From Gemmatimonadota bacterium (GTDB lineage: Bacteria > Gemmatimonadota > Gemmatimonadetes > Gemmatimonadales > Gemmatimonadaceae): a DNA stretch of 56,422 bases. A program made the position numbers and the translations under genes. The stretch is taken from the NCBI GenBank assembly GCA_947471365.1, contig CANIWQ010000006.1, positions 1 through 56,422 of the forward strand, written 5' to 3'. The notes under the pieces are model-generated. The model was given only the letters and a program-made list of their open reading frames with translations. It did not search any database and was not told where the DNA came from. The first letter of the stretch is position 1, and the number at the start of each line of letters is the position of its first letter. Below are positions 19,393-28,453 of the stretch, piece after piece.

Positions 19393-19812
19393 ATGCCTGG
19401 AGTGACTGGCGGTGAGAAGAAGTTCAAACCGATGCTGAAAAAACAGCTCAACTACTTCGAGAAGCGGTTGCTGGACGAGCGCAAGCGCGTCCTGAAGGAG
19501 CTGGGGCACTTCGACGAAACGTTCGGTTCGACGCCGCAGGGCGCCGATGGCGATCTCTCTTCATACTCGTTCCACATGGCGGATCAGGGTACCGATGCCA
19601 TGGAACGGGAAAAGGCCTTTCTCTTTGCGTCGAAGGAAGGGCGATTCCTCTGGCACGTGGATCAGGCGTTGCGCCGGCTGTATCGCAAGCCCGACGAGTT
19701 CGGCATGTGTCATCAGTGCCGCGGCGAGATTGCGTTTGACCGGCTCGATGCGTTGCCGCACGCGCGGTTCTGTTTTGAATGCAAACAACGTGAGGAAGAT
19801 GCCAAGAAGTAG
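19393..19812 (+). CDS. DksA/TraR-type C4 zinc-finger protein
   Basis: A 139-residue protein of the DksA/TraR family. An N-terminal helical hairpin (about 14-95) carries the acidic tip segment HMADQGTDAMEREKAF, and the zinc finger uses Cys106, Cys109, Cys127 and Cys130 (CHQC ... CFEC). Family members enter the RNA polymerase secondary channel and alter promoter response, often with ppGpp. Many such short forms sit next to ileS and lspA, as here. Whether this one acts as the main DksA is unknown. It starts 2 nt after ileS and overlaps lspA by 14 nt. Confidence 0.88.
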   Translation: MPGVTGGEKKFKPMLKKQLNYFEKRLLDERKRVLKELGHFDETFGSTPQGADGDLSSYSFHMADQGTDAMEREKAFLFASKEGRFLWHVDQALRRLYRKPDEFGMCHQCRGEIAFDRLDALPHARFCFECKQREEDAKK

Positions 19813-20332
19813 TCGGCACGCCCCGCTGTTCTGGGGCATCGGGGGGGCCGTGTTGGTGACGGACCTTCTCACGAAAGACATGGCGGCCGCGCGCCTTTTG
19901 CCGCCGTACCTGCCGCACGACGTGTGGGGCAGCGTGGTGCGGTTGACGCTGGTCTACAACCCCGGTGCCGCTTTTGGGCTGCATGTGGGGGCACAGTCGC
20001 GCTGGATTTTCAGTGCGCTGGCGGTGGGTGCGCTGGTTGTGTTGTGGCGGATGTTTCGCGCGACACGCGCCGACGATCTCCGGCGCGTGGTGGCGTTGGG
20101 GCTCGTGTGTGGCGGCGCCGTGGGGAACCTCGTGGATCGCATGCGGTCGGTGCGAGGCGTGGTGGATTTTATCGATATCGGCATTGGTGGGTCGCGTTGG
20201 CCGACCTTCAATGTCGCCGACATCGCCGTGACGTGCGGCGCCATTCTGTTGGCGGCGGTATTGTGGCGTGAGGACGCTGCGGTGCCGGCGCAGGAGCCCG
20301 TTCATGGACACGACACACCAGTTATCAGTTGA
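19799..20332 (+). CDS. lspA: Lipoprotein signal peptidase LspA
   Basis: A 177-residue, four-helix membrane aspartyl protease that cuts the signal peptide from diacylated prolipoproteins. Seen: VYNPGAAFGLH, the catalytic aspartates Asp113 (GNLVDRMRSVRGVVDFI) and Asp141 (WPTFNVADIAVTCG), and four hydrophobic segments. The start ATG at 19799 overlaps the dksA-like gene by 14 nt; a GAGGAAG ribosome site lies just upstream. The last 20 residues are polar, in the part overlapping rluD. Confidence 0.94.
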   Translation: MPRSSRHAPLFWGIGGAVLVTDLLTKDMAAARLLPPYLPHDVWGSVVRLTLVYNPGAAFGLHVGAQSRWIFSALAVGALVVLWRMFRATRADDLRRVVALGLVCGGAVGNLVDRMRSVRGVVDFIDIGIGGSRWPTFNVADIAVTCGAILLAAVLWREDAAVPAQEPVHGHDTPVIS

Positions 20333-21284
20333 CGAAGATGCCGGCACACGCCTCGATGTTCTGGTGGCGCGCCGGCTCGATATTTCTCGCACCATGGCCG
20401 CGACGTTGATCGCGACGGGGCGGGTGTTCGTCAATGCGGGAGCGCAAAAAGCGAGCTACCGCACCGAAGCCGGCGACGCGATCACGGCGACGGTGACCAC
20501 GACCACGGAACGCCCGGTGGTGGGCGAAGACATTCCACTCCACATCATTTTTGAAGACGACGAACTGCTGGTGGTGGACAAGCAAGCGGGGATGGTGGTG
20601 CATCCGGCACCGGGAAACTGGACCGGCACCCTGGTGAATGCGCTGATGGGGCGTGGGCAGGGTTTAGCGGAAGGGGGCGGTGAAGAGCGAGCCGGTCTCG
20701 TACACCGTCTCGACAAGGATACGAGCGGGCTGCTCGTGGTGGCCAAGACTGACCGTTCGCATCGCATTCTCTCCAAGGCGATTTCGGAGCGGCGTGTGTC
20801 GCGCCGCTACGCGGTGATGTGCTGGGGTCACCTCGACGGCGACACGCTGACGGTGGACCGCCCGATTGGGCGCGATCCGAATGACCGCACGAAGATGGCG
20901 ATCGCACTGGCCGGCCGAGATGCGCGCACAGATTTTGTGCGGCTGGCGCGGTTCCAATCGTGTGATTTTTTGCGTGCCCATCTGCACAGCGGGCGCACGC
21001 ACCAGATTCGCGTGCATCTGACGTCGGTGGGGCATCCGGTCGTGGGGGACGACACCTACGGCGGCGGCGGGGCGCGTCGGCTCGTGGAGCTCCCGGCCAA
21101 GCGGCACTTTCTGCATGCCGCCTGGTTGGTGTTTAAGCATCCGGTCACGGGGGAGGCGATGGACTTTCGGTCGCCGCTTCCGGCGGATTTACGGACGTCG
21201 TTGGGGGCTATTTCCGAGATGCCGGAGATAATTGCCCACCCCGATCCCTTGGAGTACCTTGGCTTCTATAGAGTCGACGGCTGA
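20304..21284 (+). CDS. rluD: 23S rRNA pseudouridine synthase, RluD family
   Basis: A 326-residue enzyme. An N-terminal S4 RNA-binding domain (about 15-75; TRLDVLVARRLDISRTMAATLI) precedes the RluA/RluD catalytic domain. The hallmark GLVHRLDKDTSGLLVVAKT contains the nucleophile Asp137, and HSGRTHQIRVHLTSVGHPVVGDDTYGG is the second motif. RluD makes pseudouridines in helix 69 of 23S rRNA; lspA-rluD adjacency is common. The ATG overlaps lspA by 29 nt with GGAG upstream. The tail overlaps the cheW start. Confidence 0.93.
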   Translation: MDTTHQLSVDEDAGTRLDVLVARRLDISRTMAATLIATGRVFVNAGAQKASYRTEAGDAITATVTTTTERPVVGEDIPLHIIFEDDELLVVDKQAGMVVHPAPGNWTGTLVNALMGRGQGLAEGGGEERAGLVHRLDKDTSGLLVVAKTDRSHRILSKAISERRVSRRYAVMCWGHLDGDTLTVDRPIGRDPNDRTKMAIALAGRDARTDFVRLARFQSCDFLRAHLHSGRTHQIRVHLTSVGHPVVGDDTYGGGGARRLVELPAKRHFLHAAWLVFKHPVTGEAMDFRSPLPADLRTSLGAISEMPEIIAHPDPLEYLGFYRVDG

Positions 21285-21720
21285 TCTGGACGTCAAACGC
21301 CTGCTGCTGTTTCGGGCAGCGGGGCGGTTGTGCGCCTGTGATTTGTCGGTGGTGCGGGAGATTGTGGCGGCGCGCGTGGCGACGCGTTTGCCCGGCGCCC
21401 CGGCGTGGGTGATGGGGCTCATCAACGTGCGGGGCACGTTGCTGACGGTGATGGACCTCGCAGTCCGATTTGGAGCACCGCGATCGGCCGACGGTGTGGG
21501 GTCAGTGATCGTGGTGGCGGGGGGGGGCAAGCTTTTTGGGCTACGGGTGGATTCCGTGCGCGATGTACGCGCCGTGGCCGATGCGGCGCTGGAGCCGGTG
21601 GATGACCAGCGCAATGCCGACGGTGTCGTGCGGGCGCTTGTGCCGGCTGGCGTGGTGGGCGACGAGAGCGCGCTGGTGTGTGACATGGACGCGATTGCCC
21701 GCGAAGCGCTCGCGGGCTAG
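21259..21720 (+). CDS. cheW: CheW coupling protein (first of three)
   Basis: A CheW-domain protein of about 153 residues that would couple receptors to CheA. The fold is visible: KRLLLFRAAGRLCACDLSVVREIVA, GAPAWVMGLINVRGTLLTVMDLAVRFG, SVIVVAGGGKLFGLRVDSVRDVRAV. The start is uncertain: TTG 21259 with GGAG 4 nt before is chosen, and TTG 21232 is the farthest upstream option; both lie inside rluD. This is the first gene of the chemosensory block, directly following rluD without a terminator. Confidence 0.85.
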   Translation: MASIESTADLDVKRLLLFRAAGRLCACDLSVVREIVAARVATRLPGAPAWVMGLINVRGTLLTVMDLAVRFGAPRSADGVGSVIVVAGGGKLFGLRVDSVRDVRAVADAALEPVDDQRNADGVVRALVPAGVVGDESALVCDMDAIAREALAG

Positions 21721-21750
21721 CGCAAAACTCCAGAAACGGGTGAGGCGACA

Positions 21751-22113
21751 ATGGCTCCGACAGTGCTGATTTGCGACGACGCGATCTTCATGCGGACGAT
21801 GGTCGGCGACATTCTGCAGCAGGCGGGGTTTGAGGTCGTCGGTGAGGCGGAGACAGGATCGCAGGCGGTGGAGAAGTACAAACTGCTGCGGCCGGATCTC
21901 GTGACGATGGATATCGTGATGCCGGATATGGGGGGGATTGATGCGGTGCGCGCGATCACGCAGTTCGATCCGAACGCGAAAGTGGTGATGTGTAGCGCGA
22001 TGGGGCAGCAGGCACTCGTGGTGGAGGCGATTCAGGCGGGGGCCAAGGATTTTGTGGTCAAGCCCTTCCAGCCCAGTCGCGTACTCGAGGCCGTGCAGCG
22101 GGTGTTGGGGTGA
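21751..22113 (+). CDS. cheY: CheY-type single-domain response regulator
   Basis: A 120-residue receiver domain with no output domain. The phosphoacceptor Asp54 (LVTMDIVMPDMGG), the acidic pair Asp9/Asp10, Ser82 (VVMCSAMG) and Lys104 (FVVKPF) are all present. It should be phosphorylated by the CheA encoded next. Its target is unknown: no flagellar gene is in the window, so it may act on a flagellum encoded elsewhere or on another machine. GAGG lies upstream of the ATG. Confidence 0.92.
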   Translation: MAPTVLICDDAIFMRTMVGDILQQAGFEVVGEAETGSQAVEKYKLLRPDLVTMDIVMPDMGGIDAVRAITQFDPNAKVVMCSAMGQQALVVEAIQAGAKDFVVKPFQPSRVLEAVQRVLG

Positions 22114-22156
22114 TCGTGCGCCGCCCCCCCGGGCCGGCGCGCATTGGCGGGATTCG

Positions 22157-24112
22157 ATGAGCCTCGACCCTGCACGGTACGCGGAGCTCTTTCGGACCGA
22201 GAGCCGAGAGCAGCTCGCCACCATGAATCGCAGCCTGCTCTTGTTGGAGCAGGGCGGCGCCGACGATCAGGATTCCCTGAGCGCGGTCTTTCGTGCGGTG
22301 CACACCGTCAAAGGGATGTGCGCGACGATGGGCTACCATGCGGTCGCCGAATTTGCGCACGAACTGGAGTCGCTGCTCGACCGTGTGCGGCGTGGGGAGC
22401 TGGCGCATGCGCCGGCGTTGATGGATGCGCTGTTCGCCGCCGCGGACGCGTTTGAGGGTGGGCTGGATTCGGCGTCCGATACGTCCTTGGCCACGCCTGA
22501 GATGACCGCGGCGTTGCAGCGACTCCACGACGTAGCCGGTGGGACGGCGACCGGCGAGTTTCGTGCGAGGCCGCAGGAGCCGATGGCAGCTCACGGCGCA
22601 CTCGTGGACGTGGCCGCCACGGATCCGCTCGATGGCCCCGGCGTGATCGTGCGCGTGCGACAGAGCGCGGACGCGATACTGCCCGGCGTGCGAGCCTTTT
22701 TGGCGGTCGAGAAGTTGCGAGCGATCGGTGCGGTGATGGCCACATCGCCGACGGAGGAGGTGCTGCGCGAGGCGACCACTCCGCAAGCGTTTGCGCTCCG
22801 CCTCGTGACCACGGCGTCCGCCTCCGCGATCGAGGCGGCGGTGCGGAGTGCGGGCGACGTCGCGCAGGTGGAGGTGGATGCGAGCGGGCAGGTGCGACGC
22901 AGCACGAGAGCGACGATCGCCGTGGTGCGTGAGGGCGAGGCGGCCGCGGTGCGCGCGGCCTCGCGCACGACGCGTTTTGTGCGCATGGATCTGGCGCGGC
23001 TTGATGCGTTGATGAATCTGATGGGCGAACTGATGATCACCCGCGGGCGCCTGCTCCAGTTATCGGCGGGGATCGGCGACGCCGCGCTGGACGACACGTT
23101 GCAGCACGCGTCGCGGCTGATCGCGGAACTGCAGACGGAAATCATCACGGCGCGCATGGTGCCGGTGTGGCAGGTGTTCGACCGCTTTCCGCGCCTGGTG
23201 CGCGATGCGGCACGCCAGCTCGGCAAAGACGTCAACTTCGTTATCGAAGGAAAGGACATCGAGCTGGATCGCTCGCTGCTCGACGAGATTGGCGAGCCGG
23301 TGGTGCACCTCCTGCGCAATGCGCTCGATCATGGCATTGAAGCGCCGGAGGTGCGGGTCGCGGCGGGCAAGCCGGCGGCGGGCCGCTTGGTGCTGAGCGC
23401 GGCGCGTGATCGGGCGTCGGTGCTGATTCGCGTCAGTGACGATGGTCGCGGGATTGATCGCGCCAAGGTTCTCGCCCGCGCGCAGGCCGCTGGGCTGGTG
23501 GACGCGACGGTGCGCGAGCTCGACGACGAGCAGTTGTTGCGGTGCATTGCGCACCCGGGGTTGTCCACCGCGGAGCAGGTGTCGGACCTCTCCGGCCGTG
23601 GTGTCGGCGTGGATGCGGTCCAGACCAAAGTGCGCGCACTCGGTGGGTCGGTGGAGCTGCGCAGTCCGCCGGGCCTTGGCACGACGATGACGGTGCGGTT
23701 GCCTATTACGCTGGCGATTGTGCGGGCGTTGCTCGCGCGAGCGGGAACGGAGTGCTATGCGCTGCCGCTCACGCATGTGCGCGAGACGCTGGAGTACGGC
23801 GGCGGAGCGGTGCAGCACGTGAAGGGGCGCGACGTCTTAGTGCTCCGCGACGAGTTGCTGCCGTTGCTGGATTTGCGGCAGGTGGTGCGTCAGGGCGGTG
23901 CACCCGGCAAGGCGCGCGAGATCGTGGTGATCGAACGCGGTGATCGACGGTCCGGTCTCGTCGTGGATGAGTTGCTGGGACAACAGGAGATCGTGGTGAA
24001 ACCGTTCGACGCGCCGCGGGAAGGGCTGGCGTTGTTCAGTGGCGCGACGATTCTCGCCGACGGCGCACCCGCGCTGATCGTAGACGTAGGCAGCCTCTTT
24101 CAGGGGACGTGA
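22157..24112 (+). CDS. cheA: Chemotaxis histidine kinase CheA
   Basis: A 651-residue CheA. Domain order: Hpt (1 to about 110) with phospho-acceptor His49 in FRAVHTVKGMCATMGY; a poorly conserved middle (about 150-280) in the place of the regulator-binding P2; a dimerisation helix pair (MNLMGELMITRGRL); the HATPase domain with LLRNALDHGIEAPEVR, VSDDGRGID and SGRGVGVDAV; and a CheW-like domain (about 520-651) with MTVRLPITLAIVRALLAR and DVLVLRDELLPLLDLRQVV. Length is typical. It begins 43 nt after cheY; the end overlaps cheC by 4 nt. Confidence 0.94.
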   Translation: MSLDPARYAELFRTESREQLATMNRSLLLLEQGGADDQDSLSAVFRAVHTVKGMCATMGYHAVAEFAHELESLLDRVRRGELAHAPALMDALFAAADAFEGGLDSASDTSLATPEMTAALQRLHDVAGGTATGEFRARPQEPMAAHGALVDVAATDPLDGPGVIVRVRQSADAILPGVRAFLAVEKLRAIGAVMATSPTEEVLREATTPQAFALRLVTTASASAIEAAVRSAGDVAQVEVDASGQVRRSTRATIAVVREGEAAAVRAASRTTRFVRMDLARLDALMNLMGELMITRGRLLQLSAGIGDAALDDTLQHASRLIAELQTEIITARMVPVWQVFDRFPRLVRDAARQLGKDVNFVIEGKDIELDRSLLDEIGEPVVHLLRNALDHGIEAPEVRVAAGKPAAGRLVLSAARDRASVLIRVSDDGRGIDRAKVLARAQAAGLVDATVRELDDEQLLRCIAHPGLSTAEQVSDLSGRGVGVDAVQTKVRALGGSVELRSPPGLGTTMTVRLPITLAIVRALLARAGTECYALPLTHVRETLEYGGGAVQHVKGRDVLVLRDELLPLLDLRQVVRQGGAPGKAREIVVIERGDRRSGLVVDELLGQQEIVVKPFDAPREGLALFSGATILADGAPALIVDVGSLFQGT

Positions 24113-24726
24113 CGGTGGACGACATCCGGCAACTCTCGGCACTTCAGCTGGACGCGCTACGCGAAGTCGCAAACATCGGCGCGGGACACGCCGCGACCGC
24201 CCTGTCGCACATGACGACGCAGCGCATCATGATCAGCGTGCCGCGGCTCACCATCTCCCCGCTCGCCGATGTGCCCAACCACATCGATGCGGGTGAAGAG
24301 CCGGTCGCCGCCGTGCTGATGCGCATGCTGGGCGATCTCACGGGACTCACGATGCTCGTCTTTTCGCGGCAGACGGCGTTGCGCGTGGCGGGGCTGATGA
24401 TGAACAAACCGGTGACCGAGCTCGGGGTGATGGAACAATCAGCCATCAAAGAGGCGGGCAATATTCTCAGTGCGGCGTATCTCAATGCCCTGAGTGAGTT
24501 CCTGGGTATGATTTTACTGCCGTCGCCGCCGTCGTTGGCGGTGGACATGAGCGACGCCGTGCTGAACACGAGCTTCGTGGAGGTCGCGAGCGATCACGAC
24601 GCGGTGTTCTGCGTGGAGAGCGAGTTTCAGCTGGCGGACAACGGGGAACGGCTTCGGGGCTTCTTTTTGCTGATGCCGGACGTGCCAAGCCTGAACGCCA
24701 TTTTGCGCGCGATCCGCGTCGATTGA
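24109..24726 (+). CDS. cheC: CheC-family phosphatase
   Basis: A 205-residue CheC/CheX/FliY-family protein. Two active-site helices with the E-x3-N pattern are seen: Glu19/Asn22 in LREVANIGAGHAATALS, and a second in EQSAIKEAGNILSAAYLNALSEFLG. CheC dephosphorylates CheY-P and, in Bacillus-type systems, binds and regulates CheD; cheD is encoded later in this operon and no cheZ is present. The GTG at 24109 overlaps the cheA stop and has AGGGG upstream. Confidence 0.9.
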   Translation: MTVDDIRQLSALQLDALREVANIGAGHAATALSHMTTQRIMISVPRLTISPLADVPNHIDAGEEPVAAVLMRMLGDLTGLTMLVFSRQTALRVAGLMMNKPVTELGVMEQSAIKEAGNILSAAYLNALSEFLGMILLPSPPSLAVDMSDAVLNTSFVEVASDHDAVFCVESEFQLADNGERLRGFFLLMPDVPSLNAILRAIRVD

Positions 24727-24736
24727 CGGCGCGTTG

Positions 24737-27448
24737 ATGGCGGAGACGCATGGATCTGTACGCGATCGCGCGACGCTGCTGAGCTTCGCGCGCCGCATCG
24801 ATCCGTCTGATGCCGGCGCGCACAATAATTTAGGTGTCTTGTACTTCAATAAGGGGCTGCACGAAGAGGCCGTCGCGGCGTTCACCAAGGCGCTCGAGCT
24901 CGACGCCAAGATGCAGGTGGCGCAGCGCAACCTTGAGGTGGCGTACTTCAACACGGGGTTCTACGATCGCCGTGTGGGCGAACTGCGGGAGCGTCTACGC
25001 CAGCGCGTCGATGACCGCGATGCGCGATGGGAACTCGGTCGGGCGTGCGCGCTCCTCGGACGCGCCGACGAAGCGATCGTGGAATTCACGGCGTTGTTGC
25101 ATCATCATCCCGGGGACCTCGCGGCGATCGTGCAACTCGCGTTGGCCGAAAAGGCGAATGGGAGTCTCGGCAACGCGATGGCGTGGCTGGAAGAGGCGCT
25201 CCGGCTCGATCCCGCCAGTTCCTTGACGCACTTCTATCTCGGCGAAGTGCTGTACAACCAGGGGCGGGCGGAGGACGCGCTCGTGGAGTTGCAGCGCGCG
25301 ATCGAGTTGAATCCAGACAATCCGGACGCGCTGTTTCTCCTCGGGTTCGTCTACGGTGAACTCGGGCGACCGGAGGAAGCGCGCGCGGCCAGCAAGCGGG
25401 CGATCCAGTTGAACCCCACGCTGTCGCGCGCGCAGGCCAACTTGTCGCTCGATCAGTACAATCCGCAGAAGTACGACGAGTTGCTCCCCGGGCATTCTGA
25501 GCGAAAGACGCAGCGGCTGATGCAGGTGGCGGAAGGGGAGCGGCTGGCGCATTACTCGCTGGGGCTCGCGTATCGCCGGAAAGGGTACCTTGTGGAGGCG
25601 GAGCGCGAATACACGCTCGCGCTGGAGCGAGGTGAGGATCAGGCGCTGGTGCGGCAGGCGCTGGCGGAGCTGTGCTTGTTGCGCAAGGATCCCGTGGCGG
25701 CCCTGGTGCTGTATGACGCGCTGGTCGCGGAGCAGACCGACAGTCCGAAACTGTGGAATGAGCGCGGTGTCGCGCTCCATCAGGCGGGGCGATATGCCGA
25801 CGCCGCCGCCAGTTATCAGCAGTCGCTCGTGGCGGATGCCCGCTACGCGTTGGCGCTCAACAATTTGGCCGTGGCTCGATATCACAACGGCGACCACGAC
25901 GCGTCGGTGGACGCCTTCCGCGCTGCGCTCGACATCAGTCCGTCCTTTACCAAGGCACGACTCAACCTCGCGCTTCTGCTCACGAAGAGCCGGCGCTATC
26001 AGCTCGCGCTCGAGGCGTATCGTCAGGTGCTGAGTGCGGAGCCGGAGCAGCCGACGGCGTGGAACGGCATTGGGTTGGTGTTGTCGGAGCTGCGCAAGTA
26101 TGAGGATGCGCGCAATGCGTTCGCACGGTCGATTCAGGCGAATCCGAAGCTGGCGGAAGCGCACTACAATCTGAGTTTCGTGTTGTCGAACCTCGGGGAC
26201 TTTGAGGGCGCGTTGCGCGAGACCAAACGCGCGCTCGAGCTCGATCCGTATTACGTGCCGCAGAAGTTCCAGCTGGCGATCGACCTCGAGTATGAAGATG
26301 CCGACTTGCAGGTGGTGCCGGATCTCGGTGGTGAGCAGCGGCTGAGTGGCGACGTGGATACGTTCGCGTTCGACCCGCAGTTGCTGGATTCGTTGTTCCG
26401 TGAGCTCAAGCCGGCGCAGGAACCGGCGGCCGTCGAGGCGCCAGCGGAGGCAGATCCCTATGCGATGGCGGCGGACTACCTCACCAAGGGGATGCTGGAT
26501 CGCGCCCGTGCGGAAACGAGTCGCGCGCTCGCGCGCGGGAGTGCTCCGGCCGACGGCAACGCGTTGCTCGGCGATATTCTCTGCCGGCAGGGCGCGTTCG
26601 GTGACGCGTTGGAGCGATACCGTGCGGCGCGGCAGGCCGAACCGCACCATGGGCGCGCGCTCCGAGGCGAGGCGCAAGCGTTGCTCATGCTCGGGCGGGG
26701 CGCCGAAGCACGCGACGTAGCCGACCGAGTGTTGGCGACCGCGCCGGACGATGTGGACACGATGCTCCTTGCGGCGAGCTGCCGCTTTGAGGCAGGGGAT
26801 CCCGCGGCGGCGCTCGAGGTGCTCGAGCAGGCGCGCCGGCAGTCCCCCGCGCGGGCGGAGGTGTTGCGCTGGATCGGCAACATCACGCGATCGCTCGGTG
26901 ACATCGACGGGGCGATGGCGGCGTATCGACATGCGCTCGAACTCGACGGCGACTTTGCGGCGGTGCGATTTGATCTTGCGCGCCTGCTCTCGCAACGGCA
27001 GGAGTGGGATGAAGCGGAGTCTCATCTGCTCGCGGCGCTTGACGCCGTTCCCACGTATACCGAAGCGATCCTCGAGCTGTCCGCGCTCCGGCGTCTGGCC
27101 GGTCGGCCGCGCGACGCGCTGGCGCTCCTCGTGGAGCTGCTGGTGCGCGATCCGTACAACTTCGACGGATTGCTCTCGCTCGGCGAAACATTGATGGAGA
27201 TTGGACGACCCGTAGACGCGGCGAACGCGTTCCATCGCATTCTGACGTTCGACGGTGATCACGTGGGGGCACTGTACTACGACGGCGTGTTACTCGCTGA
27301 GCAAAAGCGGTACCGCGAGGCGGTGGCGCAGTGGACGCGCGTGAGTGACTTGGAACCGGCCGGGGAGTTCGCACGCCGGGCTCGTCGCGACGCCCGGACG
27401 GCCGACGACCTGCTCACGGTCTTCGGCGATCGCGCGCGGGAGGGCTGA
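24737..27448 (+). CDS. large TPR-repeat protein of the chemosensory/MglA operon
   Basis: A 903-residue soluble protein made of two TPR superhelices (about 25-520 and 580-890), with clear units such as AGAHNNLGVLYFNKGLHEEAVAAFTKALELD and PDALFLLGFVYGELGRPEEARAASKRAIQLNP. They are separated by an acidic, Pro/Ala-rich linker (about 530-575). No signal peptide or membrane segment is seen. TPR arrays are protein-binding scaffolds; large TPR proteins are known partners of MglA in polar systems, which makes a scaffold for the downstream GTPase an attractive but unproven role. TTG 24734 or ATG 24737 may start it; ATG is preferred. Confidence 0.8.
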   Translation: MAETHGSVRDRATLLSFARRIDPSDAGAHNNLGVLYFNKGLHEEAVAAFTKALELDAKMQVAQRNLEVAYFNTGFYDRRVGELRERLRQRVDDRDARWELGRACALLGRADEAIVEFTALLHHHPGDLAAIVQLALAEKANGSLGNAMAWLEEALRLDPASSLTHFYLGEVLYNQGRAEDALVELQRAIELNPDNPDALFLLGFVYGELGRPEEARAASKRAIQLNPTLSRAQANLSLDQYNPQKYDELLPGHSERKTQRLMQVAEGERLAHYSLGLAYRRKGYLVEAEREYTLALERGEDQALVRQALAELCLLRKDPVAALVLYDALVAEQTDSPKLWNERGVALHQAGRYADAAASYQQSLVADARYALALNNLAVARYHNGDHDASVDAFRAALDISPSFTKARLNLALLLTKSRRYQLALEAYRQVLSAEPEQPTAWNGIGLVLSELRKYEDARNAFARSIQANPKLAEAHYNLSFVLSNLGDFEGALRETKRALELDPYYVPQKFQLAIDLEYEDADLQVVPDLGGEQRLSGDVDTFAFDPQLLDSLFRELKPAQEPAAVEAPAEADPYAMAADYLTKGMLDRARAETSRALARGSAPADGNALLGDILCRQGAFGDALERYRAARQAEPHHGRALRGEAQALLMLGRGAEARDVADRVLATAPDDVDTMLLAASCRFEAGDPAAALEVLEQARRQSPARAEVLRWIGNITRSLGDIDGAMAAYRHALELDGDFAAVRFDLARLLSQRQEWDEAESHLLAALDAVPTYTEAILELSALRRLAGRPRDALALLVELLVRDPYNFDGLLSLGETLMEIGRPVDAANAFHRILTFDGDHVGALYYDGVLLAEQKRYREAVAQWTRVSDLEPAGEFARRARRDARTADDLLTVFGDRAREG

Positions 27449-27451
27449 GCC

Positions 27452-28453
27452 ATGGCGATCGAAGGACCGCTCAAGGAACTCGGCGTTCACGACGTCTTTC
27501 AGCTGCTCGACCTGAGCCGCAAGACCGGCACGCTGGCCGTGACCTCCGAACTGCGTGACAATGCGGGGACCGTGTTGTTCGCGCGCGGCCGCGTCGTGGG
27601 CGCCACCATCCGGAGCAATCCGCACCGGATCGGGGAACTGTTGCTGCGCTCGGGCAAGGTGTCGAAGGCGGACATCGAGAAGGCTCGGCTCGCGCAGGCG
27701 GACGCGGGCGACGACCGTCGGCTCGGGGAAATTCTGGTGGAGTCGGGCGCGCTGTCGAGCAAGGAACTTGAGCGGCAGATGCGACTGCAGATCGAGGCCG
27801 TGGTGTTTGAACTGCTGTCGTGGGGCGAAGGATTCTTCCGTTTTGAGGAAGGTCCCGTGGGGGCCGGCTCCACGGTGGAGATCGGGACAGAGTCGTTGAT
27901 GATGGAAGGGGCCCGCCGGATTGATGAATGGTCGCGCATTTCAGACCGGGTGCCGAGTCTTTCTGCGGTGCCAATGTTTGCGCCGGTGGCGGATGATGGC
28001 GGGCCGCAACTCGATCTGTTGCCGAGCGAGTGGGAAGTCCTCACGCGGATCGACGGCGAGCACGATCTGCGGTCGATTGCCGCCGAGCTGAGCCGCAGCG
28101 ACTTCGAAGTGGCAAAGGTGGTGTATGGGCTCGTGACGACCGGCGTGGTGGAACTGCGGATGGGGAGCGGCGCGTCCGTGCCTCCGGTGGAGCGCGTGCA
28201 GACTCCCCTCATGACGCCTGTCGTCACCGCGGGTGTGACGCCCGTCGTCGCCGTCGCCGATCCGCGTCCGCCAGCCGATGACCTGGCTCTGGGTTTTTCG
28301 CTGCTCCGTCAGGCAGATTACCGTAGTGTACTGGACGCGTGGTCGCGCGTCCTAGCTGAGCACCCGTCGCACGAACACGCCGACGAGATTCGCGAAGGGA
28401 TGGTGGCCGTCGCGCGTCTGCAGGCGATGCTGGAGAAGTGGCATGACGTCTGA
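27452..28453 (+). CDS. DUF4388 (PATAN-type) protein
   Basis: A 333-residue protein. Residues about 1-110 are a DUF4388 domain (MAIEGPLKELGVHDVFQLLDLSRKTGTLAV ... GTVLFARGRVVGATI ... IGELLLRSGKVSKADIEKA), continued by LGEILVESGALSSKELERQMRLQIEAVVFELLSWGEGFFRFEEG. A winged-helix-like segment follows (about 185-235; SEWEVLTRIDGEHDLRSIAAELSRSDFEVAKVVYGLVTTGVV), then a Pro/Val-rich linker and a helical tail. The PATAN domain was first noted in cyanobacterial PatA regulators and recurs near MglA-type GTPases; its biochemical role is unknown. It is a relative of the N-terminal half of the protein at 32627-34246. Overlaps the next gene by 11 nt. Confidence 0.82.
   Translation: MAIEGPLKELGVHDVFQLLDLSRKTGTLAVTSELRDNAGTVLFARGRVVGATIRSNPHRIGELLLRSGKVSKADIEKARLAQADAGDDRRLGEILVESGALSSKELERQMRLQIEAVVFELLSWGEGFFRFEEGPVGAGSTVEIGTESLMMEGARRIDEWSRISDRVPSLSAVPMFAPVADDGGPQLDLLPSEWEVLTRIDGEHDLRSIAAELSRSDFEVAKVVYGLVTTGVVELRMGSGASVPPVERVQTPLMTPVVTAGVTPVVAVADPRPPADDLALGFSLLRQADYRSVLDAWSRVLAEHPSHEHADEIREGMVAVARLQAMLEKWHDV

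Noticed and set aside
22114-22156. GC-rich hairpin between cheY and cheA as a terminator
   Set aside because: TGCGCCG can pair with CGGCGCG but there is no T tract, and the next gene begins at once.
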